A DNA stretch of 64,000 bases from the NCBI GenBank assembly GCA_020634035.1, contig JACKCM010000008.1:248001-312000 (forward strand), given 5' to 3'. The position numbers and the translations under genes are program-made. How positions within the stretch are numbered: position 1 is the first letter of the stretch; every line of letters starts with the position of its first letter. Source of the stretch: Candidatus Obscuribacterales bacterium. GTDB lineage: Bacteria > Cyanobacteriota > Vampirovibrionia > Obscuribacterales > Obscuribacteraceae. Positions 34,457 to 42,558 of this stretch are shown piece by piece. The notes under the pieces are model-generated. The model had not been told where the DNA came from, searched no databases, and saw nothing but the letters and a program-made list of their open reading frames with translations.

Positions 34457-35962
34457 CTACTGCTCCGGACTGGTTCCTTCGGCGATGCCGACGAGTTCTA
34501 GAAATGGTTTCAGGTCTCCCTGGGCGTAGGCCAGGGATAGGATGGAGCGCCAGACCTCCACCTGGGCTACTGCATTTTCCACTTTTGCTTCGGCGAGGGT
34601 CTTCTCGGCATTGGCCAGGGTAACCACGTTGGTCAGACCGGTGCTGTATCGCTTTTGTACTTTGATCTCTCTGACTTTAGCTGCTTGTACTAATATCGGT
34701 GTCTGCTCCGCCACTTTGCGTGCCTGTTCGAGCATGATGCGACTGTTGGCGTCTTTCTTCTCGAGCACCTGCATTGCCAGGTCGAAATCTGCTTTGGCGG
34801 CAAGCTCATTGCTGCGAGCCATGCGTTTTTGCGCTTTCAGAGGAAAGTATTCCATGATCGGGAAGCTGAAGCTCACTCCGACCATATAGTTGAAAACCTG
34901 GGGTAGCACTCCTCCTGCAACTGGTCGGATCGGGTTGACGCCGTCGGTGCTGCCCCTTCCCCATAGAGAGGCGTTCAACCACAGGTGAGGGCGATAGGCC
35001 TTGTCCAGCACAAGCTGCTTGGCTCGCCATCTTTTCACTTCGGCCATTTTCATCCTCGCAAGAGGATGGCTGCTCAGGTCTATCGGTCCGGAATCTTCTA
35101 CTTTCAGAGGGCTTCTGACCATGGGATCCGAGACTATTTCGATATCTTCTGAAGCCAGACCCATCTTTTCTGCCAGACCCACCAGGGCGAGACGGGCATT
35201 TTTCTCTGCTTTGATCAGGGCGATTTTGGTCTTGGCTACTTCGTAGTCTAAATCTGCCGTGTCCACCGCCGGGCGTAACCCTTCTGCTACCAGGGTTTTG
35301 ACCCGGAGTTTGGATGCTTCCATGTGTCGCAGCTCCGCTTCACGGGCTTCGATCATCTGTTTGGCTGCCACCGCAAGTAGAAATGCCTCGGAGGTATCGA
35401 AAGCGACGTCGAGCTTGGTGAGATTGACATCGGCTCTTGCCGTTCTGGCGTCGGCAAAGGCGAACTTGTCATTAGCTTTTCGCATGCCGAAGTCGACCAG
35501 TAACCAGTTTAAGTTGAGGCCCTGAAGGTTGTTCGAGAGCGGTGTGAGAGTGGTGCTGGATACCGGAGGACCTGAGTCTACCGGCACGGTATCGAATCCG
35601 GAGACATTGTTCATGACAACGCTGGCGATTCGGTTCGGAGTTACCGCCGATTGCTGGATATCGAAGTTGAGGTTGGGCAGGTACTGGGTCTTGGCAAGGG
35701 TGACGTTTGCTTTAGCCGCTCTCAGTTTGAAGAATTTCTTCTGGATGGAAGGATAGTTGCGCAGGCTTATGTCGACACATTCTTTGAGGCTGAGGGCTTT
35801 CGTCGGCCTGATAGGCTGAAACTGCAAATCCGGAACCGGAACTTCTCTGCCGGCTGCCAGAGCGGGTGATAAGCAGGTCTCAAAGAGCAAAATGCAGATC
35901 GCCACAATTGAAACTAGTTCAAAGGCATGGCTTCCATGTTTTGCATGTCTCAACAATTTCAT
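34457..35962 (-). CDS. TolC-like outer membrane efflux protein
   Basis: A 501-aa outer-membrane channel with a signal peptide (~1-36, cleavage near ALAAG). It has the internally duplicated helical pattern of the family: SLKECVDISLRNYPSIQKKFFKLRAAKANVTLAKTQYLPNL in the first half (quoted only by its key residues: L-x-E...A-x-x-N-x-P...A...LP) and AAKADFDLAMQVLE...TGLTNVVTLANAEKTLAEAKVE in the second. It is the first gene of the efflux operon, and its presence is the main evidence here for an outer membrane. The 198-bp spacer to the divergent gene at 36161 probably holds the operon promoter, though I could not pick it out. Confidence 0.9.
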   Translation of the reverse strand: MKLLRHAKHGSHAFELVSIVAICILLFETCLSPALAAGREVPVPDLQFQPIRPTKALSLKECVDISLRNYPSIQKKFFKLRAAKANVTLAKTQYLPNLNFDIQQSAVTPNRIASVVMNNVSGFDTVPVDSGPPVSSTTLTPLSNNLQGLNLNWLLVDFGMRKANDKFAFADARTARADVNLTKLDVAFDTSEAFLLAVAAKQMIEAREAELRHMEASKLRVKTLVAEGLRPAVDTADLDYEVAKTKIALIKAEKNARLALVGLAEKMGLASEDIEIVSDPMVRSPLKVEDSGPIDLSSHPLARMKMAEVKRWRAKQLVLDKAYRPHLWLNASLWGRGSTDGVNPIRPVAGGVLPQVFNYMVGVSFSFPIMEYFPLKAQKRMARSNELAAKADFDLAMQVLEKKDANSRIMLEQARKVAEQTPILVQAAKVREIKVQKRYSTGLTNVVTLANAEKTLAEAKVENAVAQVEVWRSILSLAYAQGDLKPFLELVGIAEGTSPEQ

Positions 35963-36160
35963 CGAGAGAATTCGGACCCGAGGCGGACGCCAGGCTGATT
36001 GCTGAGTTCAGCAGGCTTCAGCGAACAGCTTGAGCTGGCAGTAGTAAAGCTGGATTCAGACAGCTTATTAAAAGCCCAATTATTTTACTCGACCTGCTTC
36101 TTGTCATGGTTTTTGTTAAGATTAAGTAATTCACTTTCAGGCTTGTGATTTTATAAACTT

Positions 36161-37096
36161 GTGCCAGTGTCTTTTCGGAGTTACCTCTTGCAGAACCTGC
36201 GGCTTCAGCGCTTTCTGGGATTGATACCGGGCTGCGTCCTGGTTATCTCTCTTTTCTTTGTCTGTGCAATCGTCGGCACCATCCCCGGTGCCCTGGCTGA
36301 AGCCGACGATTCTCCTGGCGACCAGCTTCTAGACGACTATTTAGACAACAGCTACTCGGATACAGATTCGGACAAAGACTCTGGCGGCTTGCTGGAGGAT
36401 GACGACAAGCGACGTCGTCGAGTCGAAAGAGAAGAGAAGCATGACGAAAGAGAAAGGGCGGCTCGAGAACGCAGAGATGACCGAGCCGACGATGATGATG
36501 ACAAAGACGACGACGATGAAGATGAAGAGGACCGGCTTCGCAGCAAGTGGCTAGAGGACTTCCAGGACACAGACTTCAGAAAGAAAACTTTCGACGATTT
36601 CTTGCTGCGTGATCCCCGGCGTGATTCTCGTGCTCGTGATTGGAAGGATGATCGGGATGATGACCACGATGATGATGATGGTGACGATCGGGACCCGGTG
36701 ACAAAATCCGATAGTGATGAAAGGAAAGCGAGAGAAGATCGGGAAAGAAGAGATGAACTGAGGGATATGAGACCGGACTCTTCTGAGCTGGCTGATGAAG
36801 CGACTCTTCCCGGGGATGACGACGATGATGCCGACGATGGTCGAGTCACCGAACAGCCCGATCTTGGCGGAGACTATGAGGATGATCCGGCGGTAAAGCG
36901 AGATGACGAAAGGGTTTTCCGTAGTCTGACAAAGCCGATACCGGGCATGCTGAAAGATTGGGTTCCGGACAGAGTCAATCGACTTCACAACGGTGCCTTC
37001 GAAAAAGAACCTGATAATGGCTTCCCGGTGCCTTATCGTCTGAATGGACATCTGGATATACAGAGAAAGCGGCCCTGGGCCGAAGAGGCGGATTAG
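36161..37096 (+). CDS. Exported Asp-rich acidic protein, unknown function
   Basis: A 311-aa protein with a signal peptide or N-terminal anchor (~18-47, ending PGALAEAD). Residues ~48-250 are extremely charged: long Asp runs alternating with Arg/Lys/Glu stretches (DDDDDKDDDDEDEED, RRRRVEREEK). The last ~60 residues are more ordinary and end in a Pro/Trp-containing segment (GFPVPYRLNGHLDIQRKRP). It is probably disordered outside the cytoplasm and could bind cations such as Ca2+, which is inference from composition. The start is GTG at 36161 with little evidence of a ribosome binding site. The secreted TPR gene follows after 7 bp, so the two may be one unit. Confidence 0.6.
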   Translation: MPVSFRSYLLQNLRLQRFLGLIPGCVLVISLFFVCAIVGTIPGALAEADDSPGDQLLDDYLDNSYSDTDSDKDSGGLLEDDDKRRRRVEREEKHDERERAARERRDDRADDDDDKDDDDEDEEDRLRSKWLEDFQDTDFRKKTFDDFLLRDPRRDSRARDWKDDRDDDHDDDDGDDRDPVTKSDSDERKAREDRERRDELRDMRPDSSELADEATLPGDDDDDADDGRVTEQPDLGGDYEDDPAVKRDDERVFRSLTKPIPGMLKDWVPDRVNRLHNGAFEKEPDNGFPVPYRLNGHLDIQRKRPWAEEAD

Positions 37097-37103
37097 AGAG
37101 CAG

Positions 37104-38678
37104 ATGCAGCCAAACAGGAAAAAAATCAAGAATTTAACCGAACACACCAGGCTCAGTCGTTATTTGCTGGTATCCACGGTAGTGGCTCTTATGGCATCGC
37201 CTGCGATGCCTGCCGCAAGAGCAAATGTCTTCTCACGGAAACCTGTTGTCTCTAGTGGAGAATGGAAGCAAGAGCTGATTCAGGGTGAAGCTTATCTGAG
37301 AACGAAAGAACTGGAGAACGCAGAAGTCTGTTTCGAAAGCGCATACAAGCTGATTCGCCGGGATCCCAACAGCACTCCTTTTGAGTTGGTCACAGTGATG
37401 GAAAGTCTGGCCAAATCTCAATATATGCAGGAGAAACTGGAAGAGTCTCTGCGTCTTTACCGAAAGGCTCTGGAGATTCTGGAGAAGCATGAAGGTAAAG
37501 AGAGCATCGCTCTGGTTCCGACCCTTAATATCATCGGTGGTATCTATGAAAATGAGGGGGATTTCAAAAAGGCGGAGAAGTATTATCTTCGTTCTCTCGA
37601 TATCAGTGAGAAAGTCGATGGTGACAAGAGTCTGATTGCCGCTTCCTGCAGGCATAAACTCGGGCATATTTACTTTCTTGAGGAAAAGCCCCTGGAAGCC
37701 GAAGAGGCGTTCTATAAAACGCTGGTGGCTGTTCTCGAACCGCAAAATTCTTCTGGCTCTTCAAAGTCTTCCCAACCGGAACTCTCATCCGACTTCTTAG
37801 AAGTGCTCTTGAGCGACTATATAGATTTGATTTTTAAGAGCGATCTTCCCTCCAAGGCACTTCAGTCTCGATTTCAGGGGGAGCTTTTGAAAGATGAGCT
37901 TGATCAGCTCGCGCGCCGCAAAGGTGTGGCTCCCTCGGCTTTTAGCAAAGAGGTCAGCTACCGAATATCAACCGGCTCCAACATAAATAGTTCTACTGGT
38001 GATACCAAGTCAAAAGTCGCTCTTGATGGTGTTGACGACACTTTCGTGCCTGCACGCAAGCCCTCGGATCTGGTGGCACTCGAGAAGATTAATCGACAGC
38101 GTGTTTTGTTTTATGAGCGCATGATCGAAGTTGATATCAAATCCCTGGGCAGAAACCATCCCAGTGTGGCCAGAGATCTGACCGGACTGGCTAATATCTA
38201 TTTGAGCCAGAGACGATATGAAGATGCAAAGCCACTTTTACAGAGAGCTTTGAAGATCTATCAAGATTCTTATGAGTCTGATTCTCAGCTTGTCAAACAA
38301 ACCCGACTGCTTCTCCAGCTTATCTCTGAAGAAGAGTCTCCTTCGGCTGACTATCACTTTGTCTCCCTGGCTGGCGAGTTGCCGACGATTCCGCTGTCCG
38401 CCCAGAATCTCGATACCGCTTTTCGTTTGAATGAACTTGCATTTCAGTGTTACTGTCAGGGGCGAATTAAGAGAGCCCGCAAGCTATATGAATATGCCCT
38501 GGCTGCTACGGCCGCCGCCTCAGGAGAAGAGAGTCCACTGTCTGCTGCTTGCATGGCTGACTTGAGCAGGTTGATGCGCCTTACCGGTCGAGACGATAAA
38601 GCTGAACGACTGGAAAATAACGCGCGGGCTATCTGGCGCAAAAAGCTTCAGGAAAAGCGGGCGCAATTGTTGCCTTAG
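37104..38678 (+). CDS. Secreted TPR protein (paralogue of 27070-28689)
   Basis: A 524-aa protein starting at ATG 37104 (MQPNRKK); an earlier in-frame ATG at 37044 lies inside the upstream gene and is less likely. A hydrophobic export signal spans ~20-40 (VSTVVALMASPAMPAARA). Kinesin-light-chain-type TPRs occupy ~55-215 and ~360-510 with a linker between. The block IDIKSLGRNHPSVARDLTGLANIY and the final ~40 residues match the TPR protein at 27070, marking the two as paralogues. It is 7 bp after the Asp-rich protein gene. Its stop overlaps the stop of the convergent FHA gene by 4 bp. Confidence 0.75.
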   Translation: MQPNRKKIKNLTEHTRLSRYLLVSTVVALMASPAMPAARANVFSRKPVVSSGEWKQELIQGEAYLRTKELENAEVCFESAYKLIRRDPNSTPFELVTVMESLAKSQYMQEKLEESLRLYRKALEILEKHEGKESIALVPTLNIIGGIYENEGDFKKAEKYYLRSLDISEKVDGDKSLIAASCRHKLGHIYFLEEKPLEAEEAFYKTLVAVLEPQNSSGSSKSSQPELSSDFLEVLLSDYIDLIFKSDLPSKALQSRFQGELLKDELDQLARRKGVAPSAFSKEVSYRISTGSNINSSTGDTKSKVALDGVDDTFVPARKPSDLVALEKINRQRVLFYERMIEVDIKSLGRNHPSVARDLTGLANIYLSQRRYEDAKPLLQRALKIYQDSYESDSQLVKQTRLLLQLISEEESPSADYHFVSLAGELPTIPLSAQNLDTAFRLNELAFQCYCQGRIKRARKLYEYALAATAAASGEESPLSAACMADLSRLMRLTGRDDKAERLENNARAIWRKKLQEKRAQLLP

Positions 38679-40675
38679 GCAAGAAGTGCGCTTAGCGTCT
38701 GACCTTTGGGTTGTTCTTCATCTTCTTCGAGAACTTCATCTCCGGGCTCAATTTTGTAGCCGTCCAACCAGCCCTTAGATTCGAGCACTTCTTTTTTGAC
38801 ATCATCAGCGCTACCATCTTTCAAGGAGATATCGCGGTAGATTGCCAGAAGTTGCAGGGTGCTCAACAGGCAGATGTTTTTCTTGACTGCGTAATTGACC
38901 ACTTCTGTATCGGTAGAATCTGCCGGCTCCGAGGCTTCGTCTTCGGTTATCTTGGCGACTATCAAAAGACATTTTGGTTCGATCGCTTTTTCGCACCAGT
39001 AGGTAGTCTGAGAGATTGAAAGTTTTCCGAGATGGCTTCTTTCTGCATTCTCTTCTGTCCAGATGATGCGGGCAATGGCGACCCTGTCGTCTTCACCTTC
39101 GAGTAGCAATTCGTGTTTGTCTTCGTCCGATTGGGTGACTTTCCAACCGACCAGGCTGAGCACTTTCTTGCAAGCGTCTATCAATTCGTCGCCCCTGTGA
39201 GTCAGGAGAGTATTTCTCAGACCTTTAGTAAGAGCCGTCTGTCCTTCGATCTCTTTGATTCGCTCCTGGGTATTGCGAATCTTTTCATTGAGTTCGTCGA
39301 GTTCTTCGTTAAGGCTCTTGAGCTCGTCCGAGAAATACCGCTTACACCAGTCAGGAATTGTTGTTGCCATCTGATCCACCGTTGTACTGATACTCTTATC
39401 GTTTCCGTTCTTATCGCTGCTTTGAAGCTCTTGCTCGGCGGCTTCGGCCCGAGCACGCTCTTCTTCCTCTTCTTTAGCTTTGGCTTCTGCCTCAGCTTTT
39501 TCGCGAGCCTCTTCCTCTTCTTTAGCTTTGGCTTCTGCCTCAGCTTTTTCGCGAGCCTCTTCCTCTTCTTTAGCTTTGGCTTCTGCCTCAGCTTTTTCGC
39601 GAGCCTCTTCCTCTTCTTTGGCTTTGGCTTCTGCCTCGGCTTTCTCGCGAGCCTCTTCTTCAGCTTTGGCTTTGGCTTCTTCTTCCTCAGCTCTGGCTTT
39701 GGCTTCTTCTTCCTCAGCTCTGGCTTTGGCTTCTTCTTCCTCAGCTCTGGCTTTGGCTTCTTCTTCCTCAGCTCTGGCTTTGGCTTCTTCTTCCTCAGCT
39801 CTGGCTTTGGCTTCTTCTTCCTCGGCCTTGGCTTTGGCTTCTTCTTCCTCAGCCTTGGCTTTGGCTTCTTCTTCCTCAGCTTTGGCTTTGGCTTCTTCTT
39901 CCTCAGCCTTGGCTTTGGCTTCTTCTTCCTCAGCTTTGGCTTTGGCTTCTTCTTCCTCAGCTTTGGCTTTGGCTTCTTCTTCCTCTGCCTTGGCTTTAGC
40001 TTCTTCCTCTTCTCTAACTTTATTCAAATCGCCTTTGTCGAGAGCGTCTTTGATCAAGTCTTTCGAAAGTAAATCTTCTTCTTCTTTCTTGTCTTCAGCT
40101 TTGGCGTTCGAACTGTCGTCATTGTCAGAGTCAGCACTTTTTCCTTTTAACGGTTCCAGAAGCTGACCAAGAGAAGAGCTGCCGACTTCGCCCATTTTAG
40201 CTTCCATATCGAGCGGCGGCTCCTGGGCGAGTACTTTGGCTACGACCTCTTCTGCTCTGGTGATGTCTATCTCCTGGGTCGCAGTGAGGTTCGCTTCTCC
40301 GGTTTTTACTTCTTCTTTGACATCGACCGGTTTGGGCGAATCGCCTGATTCTGCGCTGACGGCTTCTATAACGAACCAGAACAGAGAGACGCCTATTTTT
40401 AGAACGTCTCCATCGTTAATAGGTTCGGGTTCGCCTATTTGATTGCCGTTAAGGAAGGTGCCATGGCGGCTCTTCGCGTCCTGGACGAGGTACTGTCCAT
40501 TCTCGAAAGAGATGATGAAATGGAATCTCGATATGGACTGGTCACCGCTGATAACAATGTCGTTGAGGTCATCTCTTCCGACCCGACACCGGGGAGTGGT
40601 CACGGGGATCTTGCGGTTGGACACCAGGTCAACCAGGAATGCGGTAGGAACTGAATTAGATTCTTTGTTTTCCAT
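38675..40675 (-). CDS. FHA protein with long 9-aa and 16-aa charged repeats and a nuclease-fold-like C-terminus
   Basis: A 666-aa protein. Residues ~12-105 are an FHA domain (CRVGRDDLNDIVISGDQSISRFHF, HGTFLNGNQI), which binds phospho-Thr peptides. After a ~100-residue linker come 13 copies of the 9-residue unit AEEEEAKAK/R and four copies of a 16-residue unit around AREKAEAEAKAKEEEE, predicted as a very long single alpha-helix or coiled coil. A second coiled coil (~445-490) leads to a ~170-residue domain (RGDELIDACKKVLSLVGWKV...) that resembles a restriction-endonuclease-like fold with its active-site acids lost; this last point is inference. It is probably a phospho-dependent scaffold. A shorter FHA paralogue lies just upstream. 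Confidence 0.78.
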   Translation of the reverse strand: MENKESNSVPTAFLVDLVSNRKIPVTTPRCRVGRDDLNDIVISGDQSISRFHFIISFENGQYLVQDAKSRHGTFLNGNQIGEPEPINDGDVLKIGVSLFWFVIEAVSAESGDSPKPVDVKEEVKTGEANLTATQEIDITRAEEVVAKVLAQEPPLDMEAKMGEVGSSSLGQLLEPLKGKSADSDNDDSSNAKAEDKKEEEDLLSKDLIKDALDKGDLNKVREEEEAKAKAEEEEAKAKAEEEEAKAKAEEEEAKAKAEEEEAKAKAEEEEAKAKAEEEEAKAKAEEEEAKARAEEEEAKARAEEEEAKARAEEEEAKARAEEEEAKARAEEEEAKAKAEEEAREKAEAEAKAKEEEEAREKAEAEAKAKEEEEAREKAEAEAKAKEEEEAREKAEAEAKAKEEEEERARAEAAEQELQSSDKNGNDKSISTTVDQMATTIPDWCKRYFSDELKSLNEELDELNEKIRNTQERIKEIEGQTALTKGLRNTLLTHRGDELIDACKKVLSLVGWKVTQSDEDKHELLLEGEDDRVAIARIIWTEENAERSHLGKLSISQTTYWCEKAIEPKCLLIVAKITEDEASEPADSTDTEVVNYAVKKNICLLSTLQLLAIYRDISLKDGSADDVKKEVLESKGWLDGYKIEPGDEVLEEDEEQPKGQTLSALLA
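39465..39656 (-). repeat. Four 48-bp tandem repeats in the large FHA gene
   Basis: Copies start at 39465, 39513, 39561 and 39609 and encode a 16-residue Ala/Glu/Lys unit. They are nearly identical at the DNA level, so recent duplication is likely. Confidence 0.92.
39660..40010 (-). repeat. Thirteen 27-bp tandem repeats in the large FHA gene
   Basis: Thirteen consecutive 27-bp units encode the 9-residue AEEEEAKAK/R unit. Five adjacent units share an Arg variant, which suggests recent local expansion. Because 27 is a multiple of 3, copy-number change keeps the frame and only alters helix length. Confidence 0.93.
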
Positions 40676-40788
40676 TGGTCCTTGTCTTTAGACTAGAAAT
40701 CACTGCGGCCCTGGGGGCGCTCCGGTGACCTCGGGAGCGAAAAATCCGTCAAAACCTCAATAAAATAGGTCTTTTACGATACTCCCGG

Positions 40789-40807
40789 TCATCATTAGAT
40801 GTTCCAC
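40789..40807 (-). promoter_or_regulatory. 19-bp motif shared by the two FHA genes (upstream of large FHA gene)
   Basis: The plus strand reads TCATCATTAGATGTTCCAC, matching 17 of 19 bases of the motif at 41270-41288. It lies 114 bp upstream of the FHA start. It overlaps an inverted repeat TGTTC-N8-GAACA (40800-40817). Either a shared operator or promoter element, or a relic of the duplication that made the pair. Confidence 0.45.
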
Positions 40808-40889
40808 GAGTAGAACAATATAAACCGCTTCCGGTTCATTTGAGATAGCTTGGGGCTTTATCGGACTAATTTCTCAGTTAGGATCTGGC

Positions 40890-41243
40890 TCAGGGTTTAA
40901 TCATCTCGCGGGAGACTTTCAGGTCTCGTTCTCCCTCGGTGAACCAGAACATCGAATTGCCGGCTTTGATTACGTCTCCGTCGGTTACGGCAATCTTTGC
41001 GTCTATTTTTTCGCCGTTCACGAATGTGCCGTAGCTCGAATTGTTATCTTCTATAAGGTATTTGCCGTCTTCGAGCAAAATCTTGAAATGGTGCTTGGAG
41101 ATGGATTTGTCGTCCGAGATCACGATTTCGTTCGAGTCATGGCGACCGACGGTGCATTCCGGCGCCGATATTGGGATTTTTCGGTTGGAAACCAGCTCCA
41201 CGAGAAACGCTTTTGGGCTGTTGTCGATCTCTTGCTCCGTCAT
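40890..41243 (-). CDS. Single-domain FHA protein
   Basis: A 117-aa protein that is almost entirely one FHA domain, a phospho-Thr reader. The conserved residues are present: GRHDSNEIVI (Gly-Arg pair), SISKHHF (Ser and His), NSSYGTFVNG (Asn-Gly turn). It is clearly a paralogue of the N-terminal domain of the large FHA gene just downstream (both have AFLV-D/E-LVSNRKIP). The gap between the two is 214 bp and holds no other gene. The likely partners are substrates of Ser/Thr kinases such as those at 6-1316 or 58615-59478, but that pairing is inference. Confidence 0.9.
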   Translation of the reverse strand: MTEQEIDNSPKAFLVELVSNRKIPISAPECTVGRHDSNEIVISDDKSISKHHFKILLEDGKYLIEDNNSSYGTFVNGEKIDAKIAVTDGDVIKAGNSMFWFTEGERDLKVSREMIKP

Positions 41244-41269
41244 CTCAGGCTCTTATATCTCCGGAAAAG

Positions 41270-41288
41270 TCATCTTTACATGTTCCAC
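41270..41288 (-). promoter_or_regulatory. 19-bp motif shared by the two FHA genes (upstream of small FHA gene)
   Basis: The plus strand reads TCATCTTTACATGTTCCAC, 27 bp upstream of the FHA start, and matches 17 of 19 bases of the copy at 40789. A GAACA follows later (near 41305), so a looser TGTTC/GAACA inverted pair also exists here. Confidence 0.45.
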
Positions 41289-41408
41289 TATAATCGTAAA
41301 TTTGAACAACTTTCTCAACTGTTTTTCAGTTTTGCAGATTTATCGGTGCCATTTGTCCTGGCGGGACTGTCAAGGGGTTTGCTGACTGATTTAAGGAATT
41401 AGTCGAGG

Positions 41409-41906
41409 ATGCCGGGTAAACTCGTGCATGTAGATTCCTGGAGCGAGATCGAAACTATGACAGAAGGCGTGGTCAAGTCGGAGACTTTTCTAGATTATCT
41501 GAGAACGCTGCCCTGGTGCAAACAAGGCGACAATATTCTGGTGGCCGTTCATAAAGGCACTCCCGAAGTCCTTGCTCAGATGCCGGAGCGTGAAGTCAAG
41601 GTGTTTCCCGGCGGTATTGCTGTGAAGATGCAAAAGTCGGTTATATCAAACTTTCAAAGCAAGTACGATGAGGGGCAGCCACTGCCTGTGGTACTGGTCT
41701 GGAAGCCCGAAGCTGTGGAAATCTGGTATCGAAAGATCAAGCCCACCGACTTTCCTTACGATGCCTGGTCGGATACCACCGCCGCAGCTTATGAGCAAGA
41801 GAGGGTATTGATCCCTGCCGAGGAAATCGATCCTCAGTTCGCCTCGGCTCATGCAGAAGTCTTCGGTAAGGTCAATGCCTGTCCATCGATGATGCCGCAG
41901 TACTAA
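41409..41906 (+). CDS. Unknown soluble protein
   Basis: A 165-aa protein without signal peptide or membrane segments. Mixed alpha/beta pattern with a Trp/Pro-rich middle (LVWKPEAVEIWYRKIKPTDFPYDAW) and a C-terminus ending CPSMMPQY. I recognise no family and see no catalytic motif. AAGGA lies 12 bases before the ATG. It is flanked by genes on the opposite strand, so it is transcribed alone; the 165-bp upstream spacer is shared with the FHA gene. Confidence 0.65.
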   Translation: MPGKLVHVDSWSEIETMTEGVVKSETFLDYLRTLPWCKQGDNILVAVHKGTPEVLAQMPEREVKVFPGGIAVKMQKSVISNFQSKYDEGQPLPVVLVWKPEAVEIWYRKIKPTDFPYDAWSDTTAAAYEQERVLIPAEEIDPQFASAHAEVFGKVNACPSMMPQY

Positions 41907-41921
41907 CAGTTAAACTTTGAT

Positions 41922-42467
41922 CTATCTATATGATGCCAGATTGAGGCCGTTGACGGCAGCACTGGCCATGCGCGTTTTTCTCAAAAAGTTTTCGTAGCTG
42001 CGATTGACTATTTGCAGAGAGCCTGGATTGATATCCCGATTGGCCGTCTGTAGAGCAGCCTGATAGTCTCTGCCTGCGGCATCGTAGTTGCCCAGGTTTT
42101 CATAGGCACTGGCTCTCAAATAATAGTGATACCAGTCTGCCGGGGCAAGAGCTATACACCGATCCAGATCTTGCACGGCACCGTCGAAGATGCCCAGCTT
42201 GAATCGAGCTCCGGCTCGGTTGCTGAGAATATCAAGATTGTCATGGTCGAAAAAAAGGACCTTATCGAACTCGGCAATAGCGCTACCTAATTCAGCTCGT
42301 GCTCTTGGATCGACTATGACCTGGCTCTCCTGAAGTGCGGTGGCTCGGTTGAGATGCTGATTACCCAGGGTGACGGCCTCTTCCAGGGCAGAGTTGTACA
42401 CGACAGCTAGAAGCGCCAGGGCGGAGGCATAGACGGCCAGGGTGGCCAGGATTGCTTTGATTTTCAT
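41922..42467 (-). CDS. Membrane-anchored TPR protein
   Basis: 181 aa from the ATG at 42467, which places a hydrophobic segment (~1-22) at the very N-terminus as a signal anchor; an upstream in-frame ATG at 42503 is possible. Residues ~45-150 form about three TPRs (AIAEFDKVLFFDHDNLDIL, AVQDLDRCIALAPADWYHY, AGRDYQAALQTA). No enzymatic motif. It follows purK on the same strand by 91 bp and could be the last gene transcribed from the purine operon, but nothing ties it to purines. Confidence 0.7.
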   Translation of the reverse strand: MKIKAILATLAVYASALALLAVVYNSALEEAVTLGNQHLNRATALQESQVIVDPRARAELGSAIAEFDKVLFFDHDNLDILSNRAGARFKLGIFDGAVQDLDRCIALAPADWYHYYLRASAYENLGNYDAAGRDYQAALQTANRDINPGSLQIVNRSYENFLRKTRMASAAVNGLNLASYR

Positions 42468-42558
42468 ATCGGCTAGGAAGGTTTTTGAAGTTAGAAACGG
42501 CAAACGGCTTTCTGCTTTTGATATGGATGATACGCAGAAGTTGTGACCAAATTGTTCC

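Noticed and set aside
36352..36849. 165-aa minus-strand Ser-rich frame opposite the Asp-rich gene
   Set aside because: Antisense of Asp/Arg codons gives Ser runs; the plus strand has a signal peptide and a neighbour in the same direction.
39113..40072. Long plus-strand frame (319 aa, Phe/Gly-rich) opposite the FHA repeats
   Set aside because: It is the antisense reading of the Glu/Ala/Lys repeat and exists because the repeat lacks stops in all frames; the opposite strand has a clear FHA protein.
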